The notes beneath the pieces are model-generated. The model did not search any database and was not told where the DNA came from. It worked only from the letters and a program-made list of their open reading frames with translations. From Cupriavidus taiwanensis (GTDB lineage: Bacteria > Pseudomonadota > Gammaproteobacteria > Burkholderiales > Burkholderiaceae): a stretch of 6,190 bases of DNA. This document shows positions 1-4,892 of this stretch, in pieces. Location of the stretch: contig NZ_OFTT01000010.1 in assembly GCF_900250075.1 (NCBI RefSeq), positions 1 through 6,190 on the forward strand. The letters run 5' to 3'. How positions within the stretch are numbered: position 1 is the stretch's first letter; every line of letters begins with the position of its first letter. The position numbers and the translations under genes were made by a program.

Positions 1-154
1 GCTGATGGGCCTCGAGCCGTCCGGTGATCTCGGCTAGTTCGTCCCCTTGCTTCTGGACTGCGGATCTTGGGGCATGGCGTTCGGCGCGCGGGCATGATGG
101 ACGCGGGCTTGGCTCTGCCCGGCAACCGCATGTAGGCGAAGATCTCGATTCTTG
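1..154. other. DNA beyond the left tnpA remnant; possible edge of a coding frame
   Basis: No complete gene is visible. On the minus strand the frame that runs off the window at position 1 encodes a helical, charged stretch (DELAEITGRLEAHQ), which could be the start or interior of a coiled-coil protein lying outside the window. A GGGG at 70-73 could belong to a transposon end, but the TAAG that usually closes Tn3-type repeats is absent, so no inverted repeat is called. Confidence 0.3.
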
Positions 155-790
155 CTACACCGTCCGCCGCTGCGGTGGCACCTCAAGGACGCTGTCTTGA
201 TACAGGTGGATCGGAAAGCTCATTATGCCCCGGAAATTCACATGCGCGAAATGTGCGGGCCCCATGCGGCGCAGCCAGTCATCTTCAATCCGTTGCCCCT
301 TGCGGCGCCAAGCATCAGCCGTCGCTTGCATACGCTGGGTGTTCCCAGCCAATCACCAGATTCGTCAGCAGTGCCAGTGATCCCAGAAATCGCGATCATT
401 TCGTCCTGACGGGCGCCCGCGATTGTGGCGTACCTTGTTCGAGTAAATGGCACGCTGGAGTTGGTGCACCGACTCCCCTCGGTTGAGTAGCGTGCGCAGC
501 TCCCGTCGAAACTCGGTATTGCTGAAAAAATCGCACAAGAAAAATGTGCGAAGCATCTTGCCCAGATGATCTGCTGCCCGATGGATAGGGTCACCTTGGG
601 CGGCGCTGCCGAACCGCTGCAGCGCGACGATTGCACTCGCCCGACCCGAGTGGATGGAGGCGATCAGGCGCAACAAGCCATCCCAGCCGTCGCCGATTGC
701 CTTGAGCGCGATCTCGTGCGAGACGGCGGCCGACAGTCCATTCGTTACCTGCAGGCCGCGCGGCAAATACAATTCGCGCTCCGACGGCCG
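155..790 (-). pseudogene. tnpA: Tn3-family transposase (TnpA), 3' part, frameshifted
   Basis: Remnant of a Tn3-family DDE transposase, the enzyme that cuts and joins transposon ends during replicative transposition. Reading the minus strand from about 785 down, the protein carries GDPIHRAADHLGKMLRTFFL, then FFSNTEFRREL, then LNRGESVHQLQRAI, whose Glu sits where the family's third catalytic acid is expected. Further on come QDEMIAISG, then WRRKGQRIEDDWLRRMGPAHF and SFPIHLYQDSVLEVP, ending at a TAG at 155-157. These blocks lie in different frames: one extra base near 411-413, one near 380-384 and one near 344-348 restore a single continuous reading, and the last segment is back in the first frame. 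About 210 C-terminal residues survive of a protein usually near 1000 residues, so both catalytic Asp residues are gone. No Tn3-type inverted repeat was recognised downstream (1-154). It is non-functional; the subgroup is not assigned. Confidence 0.9.
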
Positions 791-805
791 CCAAATGGCG
801 GCCGT
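784..805. repeat. 10-bp-arm perfect palindrome at the tnpA boundary
   Basis: Arms ACGGCCGCCA (784-793) and TGGCGGCCGT (796-805) are exact reverse complements separated by AA. As RNA this forms a very stable GC-rich hairpin. Neither side has a convincing T-tract, so it is not a standard intrinsic terminator. It lies at the point where recognisable TnpA similarity stops, which suggests a recombination or insertion scar, or a structure that protects from readthrough. Confidence 0.75.
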
Positions 806-1101
806 TCCTAAATTGCATGGTGTCGCCGAAAGCAGCGACCCTCGCAGTGGCGGTAATCGGACCAATGCACCGGGCACTCCCGCAATCTTGCACAGCGCGG
901 ATCGCTTCATGAGCGACTGGTCGGTTGAATTCCCACCGGTCATGCAGGAGGGAAGGGGCAGAGCCTTGAGGGAGGCGCGGCTTTCTGGTTGGTCACCGCC
1001 ACTTTGCACACGAAAGGTACGACCGCCCCTTCATGCGCGCAGGCACCCTTTGGTCGATGGCGCGTTCGATTGCGCCACTGATCCCCATTTCTTGGGGAAA
1101 T
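806..1101. other. Gene-poor stretch between tnpA remnant and SHOCT gene
   Basis: No gene is supported here. The open frame that runs through it on the minus strand (up to 1009) only continues the tnpA remnant frame, and its extra residues look like no transposase block. A 31-codon minus-strand frame (993-1088, beginning MGISGAIERAIDQRV) is too short to call. A weak hairpin (CCCC 1083-1086, GGGG 1095-1098) and an AATTCAGG direct duplication (1100-1115) lie just past the 3' end of the neighbouring SHOCT gene. Confidence 0.5.
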
Positions 1102-1528
1102 TCAGGAATTCAGGAGCTTTTGCTTTTGCTCAGAGAACTCAAACTCAGTCAATGCCCCCGAGTCACGAAGCTGTACTAGCTTTGCCAGTTCGTCAGCAAC
1201 GCTCAAGCGGCTGGCTGCGGTGTTCCGCGACTCAGTGCCAGCAGCACTGCTGCTCGTGGAGTTCCCTTGCCTCTGCTCGTACTGGGCTCGGGTTAGGTAA
1301 CCCTTGCTCAATAAGTCCGTCTTATGGAAGGAGTTTCCCATCCCTCCATAGAATATCCAAATCGGAATTGCAGCGAACCCAGCCGTCACAAAAAGTAGGA
1401 CGAGGCACACAATGAAGTGAACCCAGAGCTGCTTAACAGCCAACCAGATAATTCCGAAGACGAATGCTGGAGGTCTCCTTGGTGGTCCCGTTAATCGGGT
1501 GATAGAGCAATTCTCCTTTGGTGGACAT
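1102..1528 (-). pseudogene. Small SHOCT-domain membrane protein, probably frameshifted near the 5' end
   Basis: The ATG at 1528 has a good ribosome site (GGGAGAAG, minus strand, 1538-1531) and begins MSTKGELLYHPINGTTKET, but that frame soon stops. The neighbouring frame then continues AFVFGIIWLAVKQLWVHF, a long hydrophobic segment (VCLVLLFVTAGFAAIPIWIF), a Ser/Thr-rich linker and the C-terminal SVADELAKLVQLRDSGALTE. The last part matches a SHOCT domain, a short helical domain often found at the ends of small membrane proteins. Removing one base around 1470-1476 joins the two into about 141 residues. The alternative is an intact 164-residue protein from an ATG at 1596, but that start has no ribosome site and gives an odd Pro/Arg-rich N-terminus. 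The role is unknown; a membrane location is predicted. The SHOCT assignment is firm, the frameshift likely. Confidence 0.7.
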
Positions 1529-1530
1529 GT

Positions 1531-1538
1531 CTTCTCCC
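1531..1538 (-). promoter_or_regulatory. Ribosome binding site deciding the SHOCT gene start
   Basis: GGGAGAAG on the minus strand; its GGGAG core is 5 bases before the ATG at 1528. It supports that start over the in-frame ATG at 1596, which has no comparable site, and so supports a frameshift within the gene. Confidence 0.6.
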
Positions 1539-1599
1539 ATTGTAGTACGACGTCGTTGATCGCTAGGAGAGCGATACGCAGCGCACAGATCTGCATGGT

Positions 1600-1800
1600 G
1601 GAAAAGATTCTCGCCGAGTTTGCTCCTTGACGGATTCCCCCACTTCAGTGGGGGGCAACACGAAGCCCGGCTGTTGGGGTTGCTATCGGCTTCGGGACGA
1701 GACACCATACCTGTTAGAAAGACAACTACGCGGATGGCCTGAGGAAGGGGGATCTTCTGGATGGGGCGCCACCTGGCGACCGCGGCGGCCCTAGCGATGC
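1600..1800 (-). mobile_element. Possible IS200/IS605-type 3' end (tnpB tail plus hairpins), remnant
   Basis: Two hairpins follow each other: CGAAGCC/GGCTTCG (1661-1667 with 1688-1694), and CCCCCACT/AGTGGGGG (1637-1644 with 1647-1654) with a TTCA-type tip. The minus strand is open through this region and encodes PEADSNPNSRASCC followed by PPLKWGNPSRS, the second part being the hairpin itself. TnpB genes of IS200/IS605-type elements often run into such a terminal hairpin, which also forms the end of the guide RNA. Nothing of the TnpB catalytic region is present, so at most this is a stub. A plain terminator-like hairpin, without a T-tract, is the alternative. Confidence 0.3.
1637..1654. repeat. 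8-bp perfect hairpin (CCCCCACT / AGTGGGGG)
   Basis: Exact inverted repeat with a two-base centre. No run of T follows on either strand, so it does not look like a normal intrinsic terminator. It lies upstream of the SHOCT gene on the minus strand. Confidence 0.8.
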
Positions 1801-1818
1801 GCCCCAGTTGCGCTGCAG

Positions 1819-1832
1819 ACTTTCATGAAAGT
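1819..1832. promoter_or_regulatory. 14-bp perfect palindrome, possible operator
   Basis: ACTTTCATGAAAGT is a perfect, loop-free palindrome, the kind of site bound by a dimeric regulator. It lies about 100 bases upstream of the plus-strand small gene that begins near 1924. No regulator gene is visible in the window. The surrounding 1709-1923 holds no gene. Confidence 0.35.
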
Positions 1833-1923
1833 TGTAATGGTGGAGTCCCTACCGTAGTATGGGTGTGAGTTAACCTTCGATCATCTAACGACGGCGCTGC
1901 GCCAGCTAATTAATTACCTATCT

Positions 1924-2169
1924 TTGAGGAGGAGGAAGAAGATAGCGAACTACAAGTATCAGCAGTTCTTGAGTCACAGCAACCATCAGGCGTTTGACAC
2001 TATCACTGAGCCGGGCCAGGTGACGCCGCACTCTGGAATCTATCGGTGTGAAGGATGTGGCGAGAATGTCGTCTCTACTCATAGCCATCCTTTACCTCCT
2101 CAAAATCACCACCAGCATACCCCTGCACAGGGCCGCATCCGTTGGCGTCTGATTGCCGCCACCCATTGA
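1924..2169 (+). CDS. Short CxxC and His-rich conserved hypothetical protein
   Basis: The product is 81 residues from a TTG at 1924, or 75 residues if translation begins at the ATA at 1942. It contains HSGIYRCEGCGENVV (Cys42 and Cys45 in a CxxC) followed by a His-rich stretch, HSHPLPPQNHHQH, and ends with GRIRWRLIAATH. The CxxC with many His residues suggests a small metal-binding (zinc) protein; I recognise the general pattern of a widespread short hypothetical family but know no proven function. Homologues as I recall them begin near ANYKYQQ, which places the start at 1942. There the sequence has a very strong ribosome site (GAGGAGGAGG) but ATA instead of ATG. Either translation starts at the TTG, which lacks its own site, or the gene has lost its start codon. 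Confidence 0.65.
   Translation: MRRRKKIANYKYQQFLSHSNHQAFDTITEPGQVTPHSGIYRCEGCGENVVSTHSHPLPPQNHHQHTPAQGRIRWRLIAATH
1926..1935 (+). promoter_or_regulatory. Strong ribosome binding site placed before an ATA codon
   Basis: GAGGAGGAGG ends 6 bases before the ATA at 1942-1944. The position is right for initiation at that codon and wrong for the TTG at 1924, which overlaps the site. It suggests a mutated ATG or use of a rare start. Confidence 0.5.
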
Positions 2170-2229
2170 AATGCTGCCGGCACTTGACTGAGGCCCAGTG
2201 GCGAGAGATAGGAACAGCTGCGGTCGTGA

Positions 2230-2354
2230 CCGAAACGGCACGCAAGTACGTTGCCAAATGGTACCGTTAGATTTTACATCCGAGGGAAAGCGGACAGCGA
2301 AGTAGCTGCCCTGTCTGACCAGAGGCTGATGTGCTATGACTATGACTGGAAATG
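2230..2354 (+). pseudogene. Coding fragment with an RFYI-type C-terminal tail
   Basis: An open frame without a good start ends at a TGA at 2352-2354 and encodes NGTVRFYIRGKADSEV, then AALSDQRLMCYDYDWK. The same TIRFYI-type segment, in frame and in near-identical bases, recurs near the end of the conserved protein at 2623-3084. The fragment therefore looks like the 3' end of a related or rearranged gene. Its stop overlaps the ATGs of the zinc-ribbon gene that follows. No family is recognised. Confidence 0.35.
2263..2279 (+). repeat. 17-bp direct repeat, copy 1
   Basis: ACCGTTAGATTTTACAT matches 3004-3020 at 16 of 17 bases. Both copies are read in the same codon phase as T-(V/I)-R-F-Y-I, so they are probably homologous coding segments. 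Confidence 0.7.
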
Positions 2355-2585
2355 ACAAATAGGTCAGGCTGTTGAACCAACAAAGCGTTGCAAATTCTGT
2401 GGTGAAGAAATATTAGCGGTTGCCATAAAGTGCAAGCACTGCGGGTCGGATTTGAGTGCGTCGAGCCAGAAGGCAGCTGACACGCCAGTTAAGGCTAAGA
2501 GACCCATTGTCGAAGCAGTGGTGGCTCTGGGGGTCCCATCGTTATCGGGGTTTCCACGATAACTGTCATGAGCGAGCGGTCCTAA
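2336..2585 (+). pseudogene. Zinc-ribbon protein gene, frameshifted
   Basis: The core reads PTKRCKFCGEEILAVAIKCK followed by HCGSDLSASSQKAAD, a C-x2-C-x10-C-x2-C zinc ribbon as found at the N-terminus of many small membrane proteins. This frame (2359-2562) has no ATG, GTG or TTG upstream. Tandem ATGs at 2336 and 2342 open MTMTGNDK in another frame, which stops just before the ribbon. After VEAVVALGV a second frame change near 2532-2537 would give IVIGVSTITVMSERS, a hydrophobic tail ending at a TAA at 2583-2585, the expected membrane segment. Each break equals a loss of one base or a gain of two. An alternative start is the ATA at 2359, 7 bases after GGAA. It is probably broken; the zinc-ribbon assignment is firm. 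Confidence 0.65.
2541..2563. repeat. 7-bp inverted repeat (GTTATCG / CGATAAC)
   Basis: Arms 2541-2547 and 2557-2563 are exact reverse complements around 9 bases. It lies inside the 3' part of the zinc-ribbon gene next to the second frame break, and no T-tract follows. Confidence 0.6.
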
Positions 2586-2622
2586 CACGAGTTGTCGGCT
2601 TTGAGCCCCCGAGATAGGGGAG

Positions 2623-3084
2623 ATGGCCGCGAATTTGAATACGAACTCAGGGCCCTCGACCTTTCTCCGGAGCGACAAGCTTTGCTCCTTGATAAGCGCG
2701 CCGAGATCATCTCCGCCAGTGTTGCCTCATCTGGACAAGATAGAGCCTTATACATACGTTCGGGCCAAGATGATTGCGGCTGGATGGAAGCCATATCATG
2801 CTGCGGACGCTGACATATGCTCCGATGGCGATAAGCGATGCGAGGGCCGGTCAGAGATGCAATCGTGCGCCGGTACTGGCATGGCAAACTGCATCTTTAC
2901 CTGGAGCAACGGCCAGCGATTTGTTGGCATAACCTCCGTGGGCGAAGACGATCCCGTTGTCGATGGCGCAAAGGAAGATGCCAGAGCTGAATTAATCAGG
3001 AGAACCATTAGATTTTACATAACGCCAAAGGACGAAATTAGTCAGTCGCGGCAAAGTTGGCGTGTCCGTGCCGAGATATGCTAG
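2623..3084 (+). CDS. Conserved Cys-containing hypothetical protein, N-terminus probably replaced
   Basis: The product has 153 residues. From about residue 36 it looks like a known conserved family: PHLDKIEPYTYVRAKMIAAG (33-54, PASTA-like), WKPYHAADADICSDGDKRCE, GRSEMQSCAGTGMANC and IFTWSNGQRF, then VGEDDPVVDG. Four conserved Cys (67, 73, 82, 90) suggest disulfides in an exported protein, and family members as I recall them carry a signal peptide. Here residues 1-35 are Ser/Pro-rich with no signal peptide. The ATG at 2623 has GGGGAG directly against it, too close for a good ribosome site. Another frame over 2592-2720 looks more protein-like, so the 5' end is probably a frameshift or fusion. 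The tail (RRTIRFYITPKDEISQ) repeats a segment at 2263-2279. The role is unknown and the start uncertain. Confidence 0.6.
   Translation: MAANLNTNSGPSTFLRSDKLCSLISAPRSSPPVLPHLDKIEPYTYVRAKMIAAGWKPYHAADADICSDGDKRCEGRSEMQSCAGTGMANCIFTWSNGQRFVGITSVGEDDPVVDGAKEDARAELIRRTIRFYITPKDEISQSRQSWRVRAEIC
3004..3020 (+). repeat. 17-bp direct repeat, copy 2
   Basis: ACCATTAGATTTTACAT, one base different from copy 1 at 2263-2279. It lies in frame near the 3' end of the conserved hypothetical gene at 2623-3084. Confidence 0.7.
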
Positions 3085-3231
3085 ACCCCGGGCAGGGCGG
3101 ACTCACTGCGCCTGATCGTCAATCGCACATCAGCCCCTCCAGGACCCTCATTTCGGCAGGGCGGCAGACCGACGACGCTCTTGTTGTGGCATCCTTGCAT
3201 TTGGAGAATAAAAAGCAGGGGTGGGGTCAAC

Positions 3232-3522
3232 ATGTACAAGAGCTTGCTGCTAGTCGCAGTCGCCGCGGCCGTTTTAATCTACTACAAAACCCACGCGCCG
3301 CTGAAAAACGTGGTGGCCGACGCCGAGTCACAGCCGATCGCGGTTTCGATTATTGCCCCAACGCCGGAGCCGGTCTTCCGGTGCGAGGGCAAACAGCACT
3401 GTAGTCAGATGGCTTCCTGCGCAGAAGCCCGCTACTACCTAAAGAACTGTCCAGCGGTGAAAATGGATGGGGACGGTGACGGCATTCCATGTGAGACGCC
3501 GCCTCTCCAGTGCACGTTTTGA
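3232..3522 (+). CDS. Excalibur calcium-binding domain protein, membrane-anchored or exported
   Basis: The product has 96 residues. Residues 1-18 (MYKSLLLVAVAAAVLIYY) form a signal peptide or membrane anchor. After a spacer comes an Excalibur domain at about 49-94: FRCEGKQHCSQMASCAEARY, YLKNCPAVKMDGDGDGIPCE, then QC. It has the family's Cys pattern and the DGDGDGIPCE calcium-binding loop. Excalibur domains occur in extracellular proteins and are often joined to nuclease domains; here the domain stands alone. The ATG at 3232 was chosen because the hydrophobic segment begins there; a G-rich stretch (GGGGTGGGG) lies just upstream. A longer TTG start at 3181 would put non-hydrophobic residues before the anchor and is less likely. 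The gene looks intact. It is followed by a 305-base gap and then a nuclease-like gene on the same strand. Confidence 0.88.
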   Translation: MYKSLLLVAVAAAVLIYYKTHAPLKNVVADAESQPIAVSIIAPTPEPVFRCEGKQHCSQMASCAEARYYLKNCPAVKMDGDGDGIPCETPPLQCTF

Positions 3523-3643
3523 CGCGCCGATGAGGTAGTCCGCGCGCTGCCGTCTCGCGACATTTTACGAAGACACGCGACACCGGGAAGGCGCATGCGG
3601 CAAGTGCCGAGGCATTCGGCTGCTTTGCGGCCGTCGCTTCCGA

Positions 3644-3663
3644 CCCGGAACCGCTGTTCCGGG
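3644..3663. repeat. 8-bp perfect hairpin (CCCGGAAC / GTTCCGGG)
   Basis: Arms 3644-3651 and 3656-3663 with a CGCT loop. It is the most stable structure downstream of the Excalibur gene (122 bases past its stop). No T-tract follows, so it may be a Rho-assisted end, an RNA-stabilising structure or a REP-like repeat. Confidence 0.7.
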
Positions 3664-3816
3664 ACTCGAAGCACCCAGGCCCGCTTCCGAAGTACAGCCG
3701 GCTTTGGCGCCCCACGAGTGGGACAGACCGGTTTGCTGCATGCCGATCCAGCCCCACTATGGAGGGGTGCTGCCAGCTTGCTCCAGCGATTAGCATCGCG
3801 CTCAAACAATAAGCGC

Positions 3817-3823
3817 AGGAGGG
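3817..3823 (+). promoter_or_regulatory. Ribosome binding site for the GTG start of the DUF2726 gene
   Basis: AGGAGGG; the AGGAGG core lies 5 bases before the GTG at 3828. It decides for the GTG over the in-frame ATG at 3837, whose spacing would be too long. Confidence 0.8.
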
Positions 3824-3827
3824 TCAA

Positions 3828-4385
3828 GTGAAAGCGATGCTAGGGCTGGTGCTCCTCTTGGCAACTGCCATCGTTCTCCTGTCGATACTGAAGTCTGCAG
3901 CGGGAGGCGGAAACTCCACCAGGGAATTTCGTTTTGTTCGTAGATCTCCATTCTTGCGGCAGGATGAAATACGGCTCTACGAACGGTTGACAGTCGCGCT
4001 CAAGGGCAGCCACGTCTTTCCCCAGGTCGCGATGTCCGCTTTTGTGCAGCACAAGGGAACGTCACAAGCCGCCAGAAATCTGTTCGCTCAGAAGTATGTC
4101 GACTTCCTCGTCTGCGAGCGCAAAACCATGCGACCGCTCTATGTCATCGAGTTGGACGGCGCCTCGCACGGTAGCGCGAAAGCACAGAAGCGCGATAAGC
4201 AAAAGAGTGACGTTCTCGCATCGGCCGGAATTCCGATCATGCGCTACACGTCCAAGGACGTGGATCTGAAAACAATTCTCAGCGACTATTTCAGCGTTGT
4301 CCCGCCTCAGTCGACCGAAGGAGTTGGTTCCTCAACCCCAGGCAACGAACGAAAGTTGCGTGCCGTGCGGGCACCCGGTGCCTAA
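3828..4385 (+). CDS. Membrane-anchored DUF2726 (nuclease-like) protein
   Basis: The product has 185 residues, starting at GTG after a strong AGGAGG. Residues 3-21 (AMLGLVLLLATAIVLLSIL) form one membrane segment, followed by a Gly/Ser linker. Residues about 40-155 match DUF2726, a domain with the Vsr/PD-(D/E)XK-like nuclease fold: LRQDEIRLYERL (43-54), VFPQVAMSAF (63-72), QKYVDFLVCE (88-97), LYVIELDGASHG (104-115), KRDKQKSDVLASAGIPIMRY (121-140). Asp92, Glu108, Asp110 and the RD pair (122-123) are the likely active-site or core residues. The C-terminal 30 residues are a low-complexity tail. Biochemistry of DUF2726 is poorly known; nuclease activity is an inference from fold. The single N-terminal anchor leaves the domain side (cytoplasm or periplasm) open. 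The next gene starts 7 bases after the stop, so the two are probably co-transcribed. Confidence 0.88.
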   Translation: MKAMLGLVLLLATAIVLLSILKSAAGGGNSTREFRFVRRSPFLRQDEIRLYERLTVALKGSHVFPQVAMSAFVQHKGTSQAARNLFAQKYVDFLVCERKTMRPLYVIELDGASHGSAKAQKRDKQKSDVLASAGIPIMRYTSKDVDLKTILSDYFSVVPPQSTEGVGSSTPGNERKLRAVRAPGA

Positions 4386-4392
4386 AGTTACC

Positions 4393-4773
4393 ATGCTGAG
4401 ATTTCTGACGATCGCGATGGTCGCCACGGCCATGAATGCCGCGAGCCAGACCATCTATCAATGTCGGAGCGCCGCGGGACATGTCACATTGCAGGACGCT
4501 CCCTGCGAGCACGACGCAAAGACTGAGGTGACGACGAAATCCATCGGCCAACGAAACTCAGAGTTTCGTGGTGACCCGTCCTCATTCTTCGAGCCGAAGG
4601 GACAGGAGCGGCTAGCGTCAAACATCATGTGCCCGTCGCTGCGCCAGTCCTACCGGGCAGCGGTTACCAATTCCGAGCGAGTAATGCTCACCCATAATTC
4701 GGCTCAGATCCAGCAAGCATCAGAGGCTGTACAGCGAGCCGGTGCGCAAATATCCAAGTATCGATGCGAGTAA
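4393..4773 (+). CDS. Exported DUF4124-domain protein
   Basis: The product has 126 residues. The first 18 or so (MLRFLTIAMVATAMNAAS) form a signal peptide with a likely cut after AlaAla. Then comes a DUF4124 motif at about 20-40 (TIYQCRSAAGHVTLQDAPCE), the usual Y-x-C...G...(F/L)-x-D-x-P-C pattern of small periplasmic proteins in Xanthomonadaceae and related bacteria. Cys80 and Cys125 could pair. The middle is Gln/Ser-rich and helical (SAQIQQASEAVQRAGAQI). A longer reading from 4297 exists, but it overlaps the upstream gene and would bury the signal peptide, so the ATG at 4393 is chosen. Only a weak ribosome site (AAAG) precedes it, so translation may be coupled to the DUF2726 gene ending at 4385. 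The function is unknown. Confidence 0.85.
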   Translation: MLRFLTIAMVATAMNAASQTIYQCRSAAGHVTLQDAPCEHDAKTEVTTKSIGQRNSEFRGDPSSFFEPKGQERLASNIMCPSLRQSYRAAVTNSERVMLTHNSAQIQQASEAVQRAGAQISKYRCE

Positions 4774-4865
4774 GAACTCACCCCGTTGCGCTCGCTTTCC
4801 CTAGTCAGCGGGGAGTGACGCATCCTGCGGGGTCTAAAGAACGTAAGACGGACGTTGCGTAGGCT

Positions 4866-4892
4866 CGATAGGGCGACAAGATTGCCCTATTG
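4866..4892. repeat. Inverted repeat just outside the Tn3 end
   Basis: ATAGGGC (4868-4874) and GCCCTAT (4884-4890) are exact reverse complements around 9 bases, and G-T and C-G pairs extend the RNA stem to 4866/4892. It ends where the probable Tn3 repeat begins. The rest of 4774-4892 holds no gene; a loose CACCCCG/CGGGGAGTG pairing there is too weak to call a terminator. Confidence 0.6.

Larger units (their letters stand above)
3523..3827. other. Intergenic stretch between Excalibur and DUF2726 genes
   Basis: There are 305 bases with no supported gene; the open frames here lack motifs and ribosome sites. It holds a strong hairpin (3644-3663) that may cap the upstream transcript, and the promoter of the downstream gene is probably in its last 100 bases, though no clear -35/-10 pair was seen. 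A stretch CTATGGAGGGGTG (3758-3770) resembles the outer end of the Tn3 repeat near 4888. Confidence 0.5.

Noticed and set aside
806..1009. N-terminal part of the minus-strand open frame that continues the tnpA frame, as a possible separate gene or full transposase N-terminus
   Set aside because: The residues upstream of about 785 match no TnpA block and have no credible start; the similarity ends at the palindrome.
1083..1098. CCCC...GGGG hairpin as a terminator of the SHOCT gene
   Set aside because: The stem is only 4-5 bp and no T-tract follows on the minus strand.
654..1415. 253-codon plus-strand open frame, the longest in the window
   Set aside because: It is antisense to the TnpA remnant and to the SHOCT gene, has no recognisable domain or ribosome site, and owes its length to GC-rich codon structure on the other strand.
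2173..2271. Plus-strand frame reading LTEAQW...ARKYVAKWYR as an IS5-type transposase remnant
   Set aside because: Only the LTxAQW piece resembles IS5 transposases; nothing after it does, and the segment is too short to support the call.
2263..2279. GTTAGAT as an integron attC core site, which would make the small genes a cassette array
   Set aside because: GTTAGAT fits the GTTRRRY core, but no matching RYYYAAC partner or imperfect inverted arms lie within a normal attC length; the second copy reads ATTAGAT, and the repeat is better explained as shared coding sequence.
3181..3231. TTG at 3181 as the start of the Excalibur gene
   Set aside because: It adds a polar, non-conserved stretch before the hydrophobic N-terminus; the ATG at 3232 fits an anchor or signal peptide.
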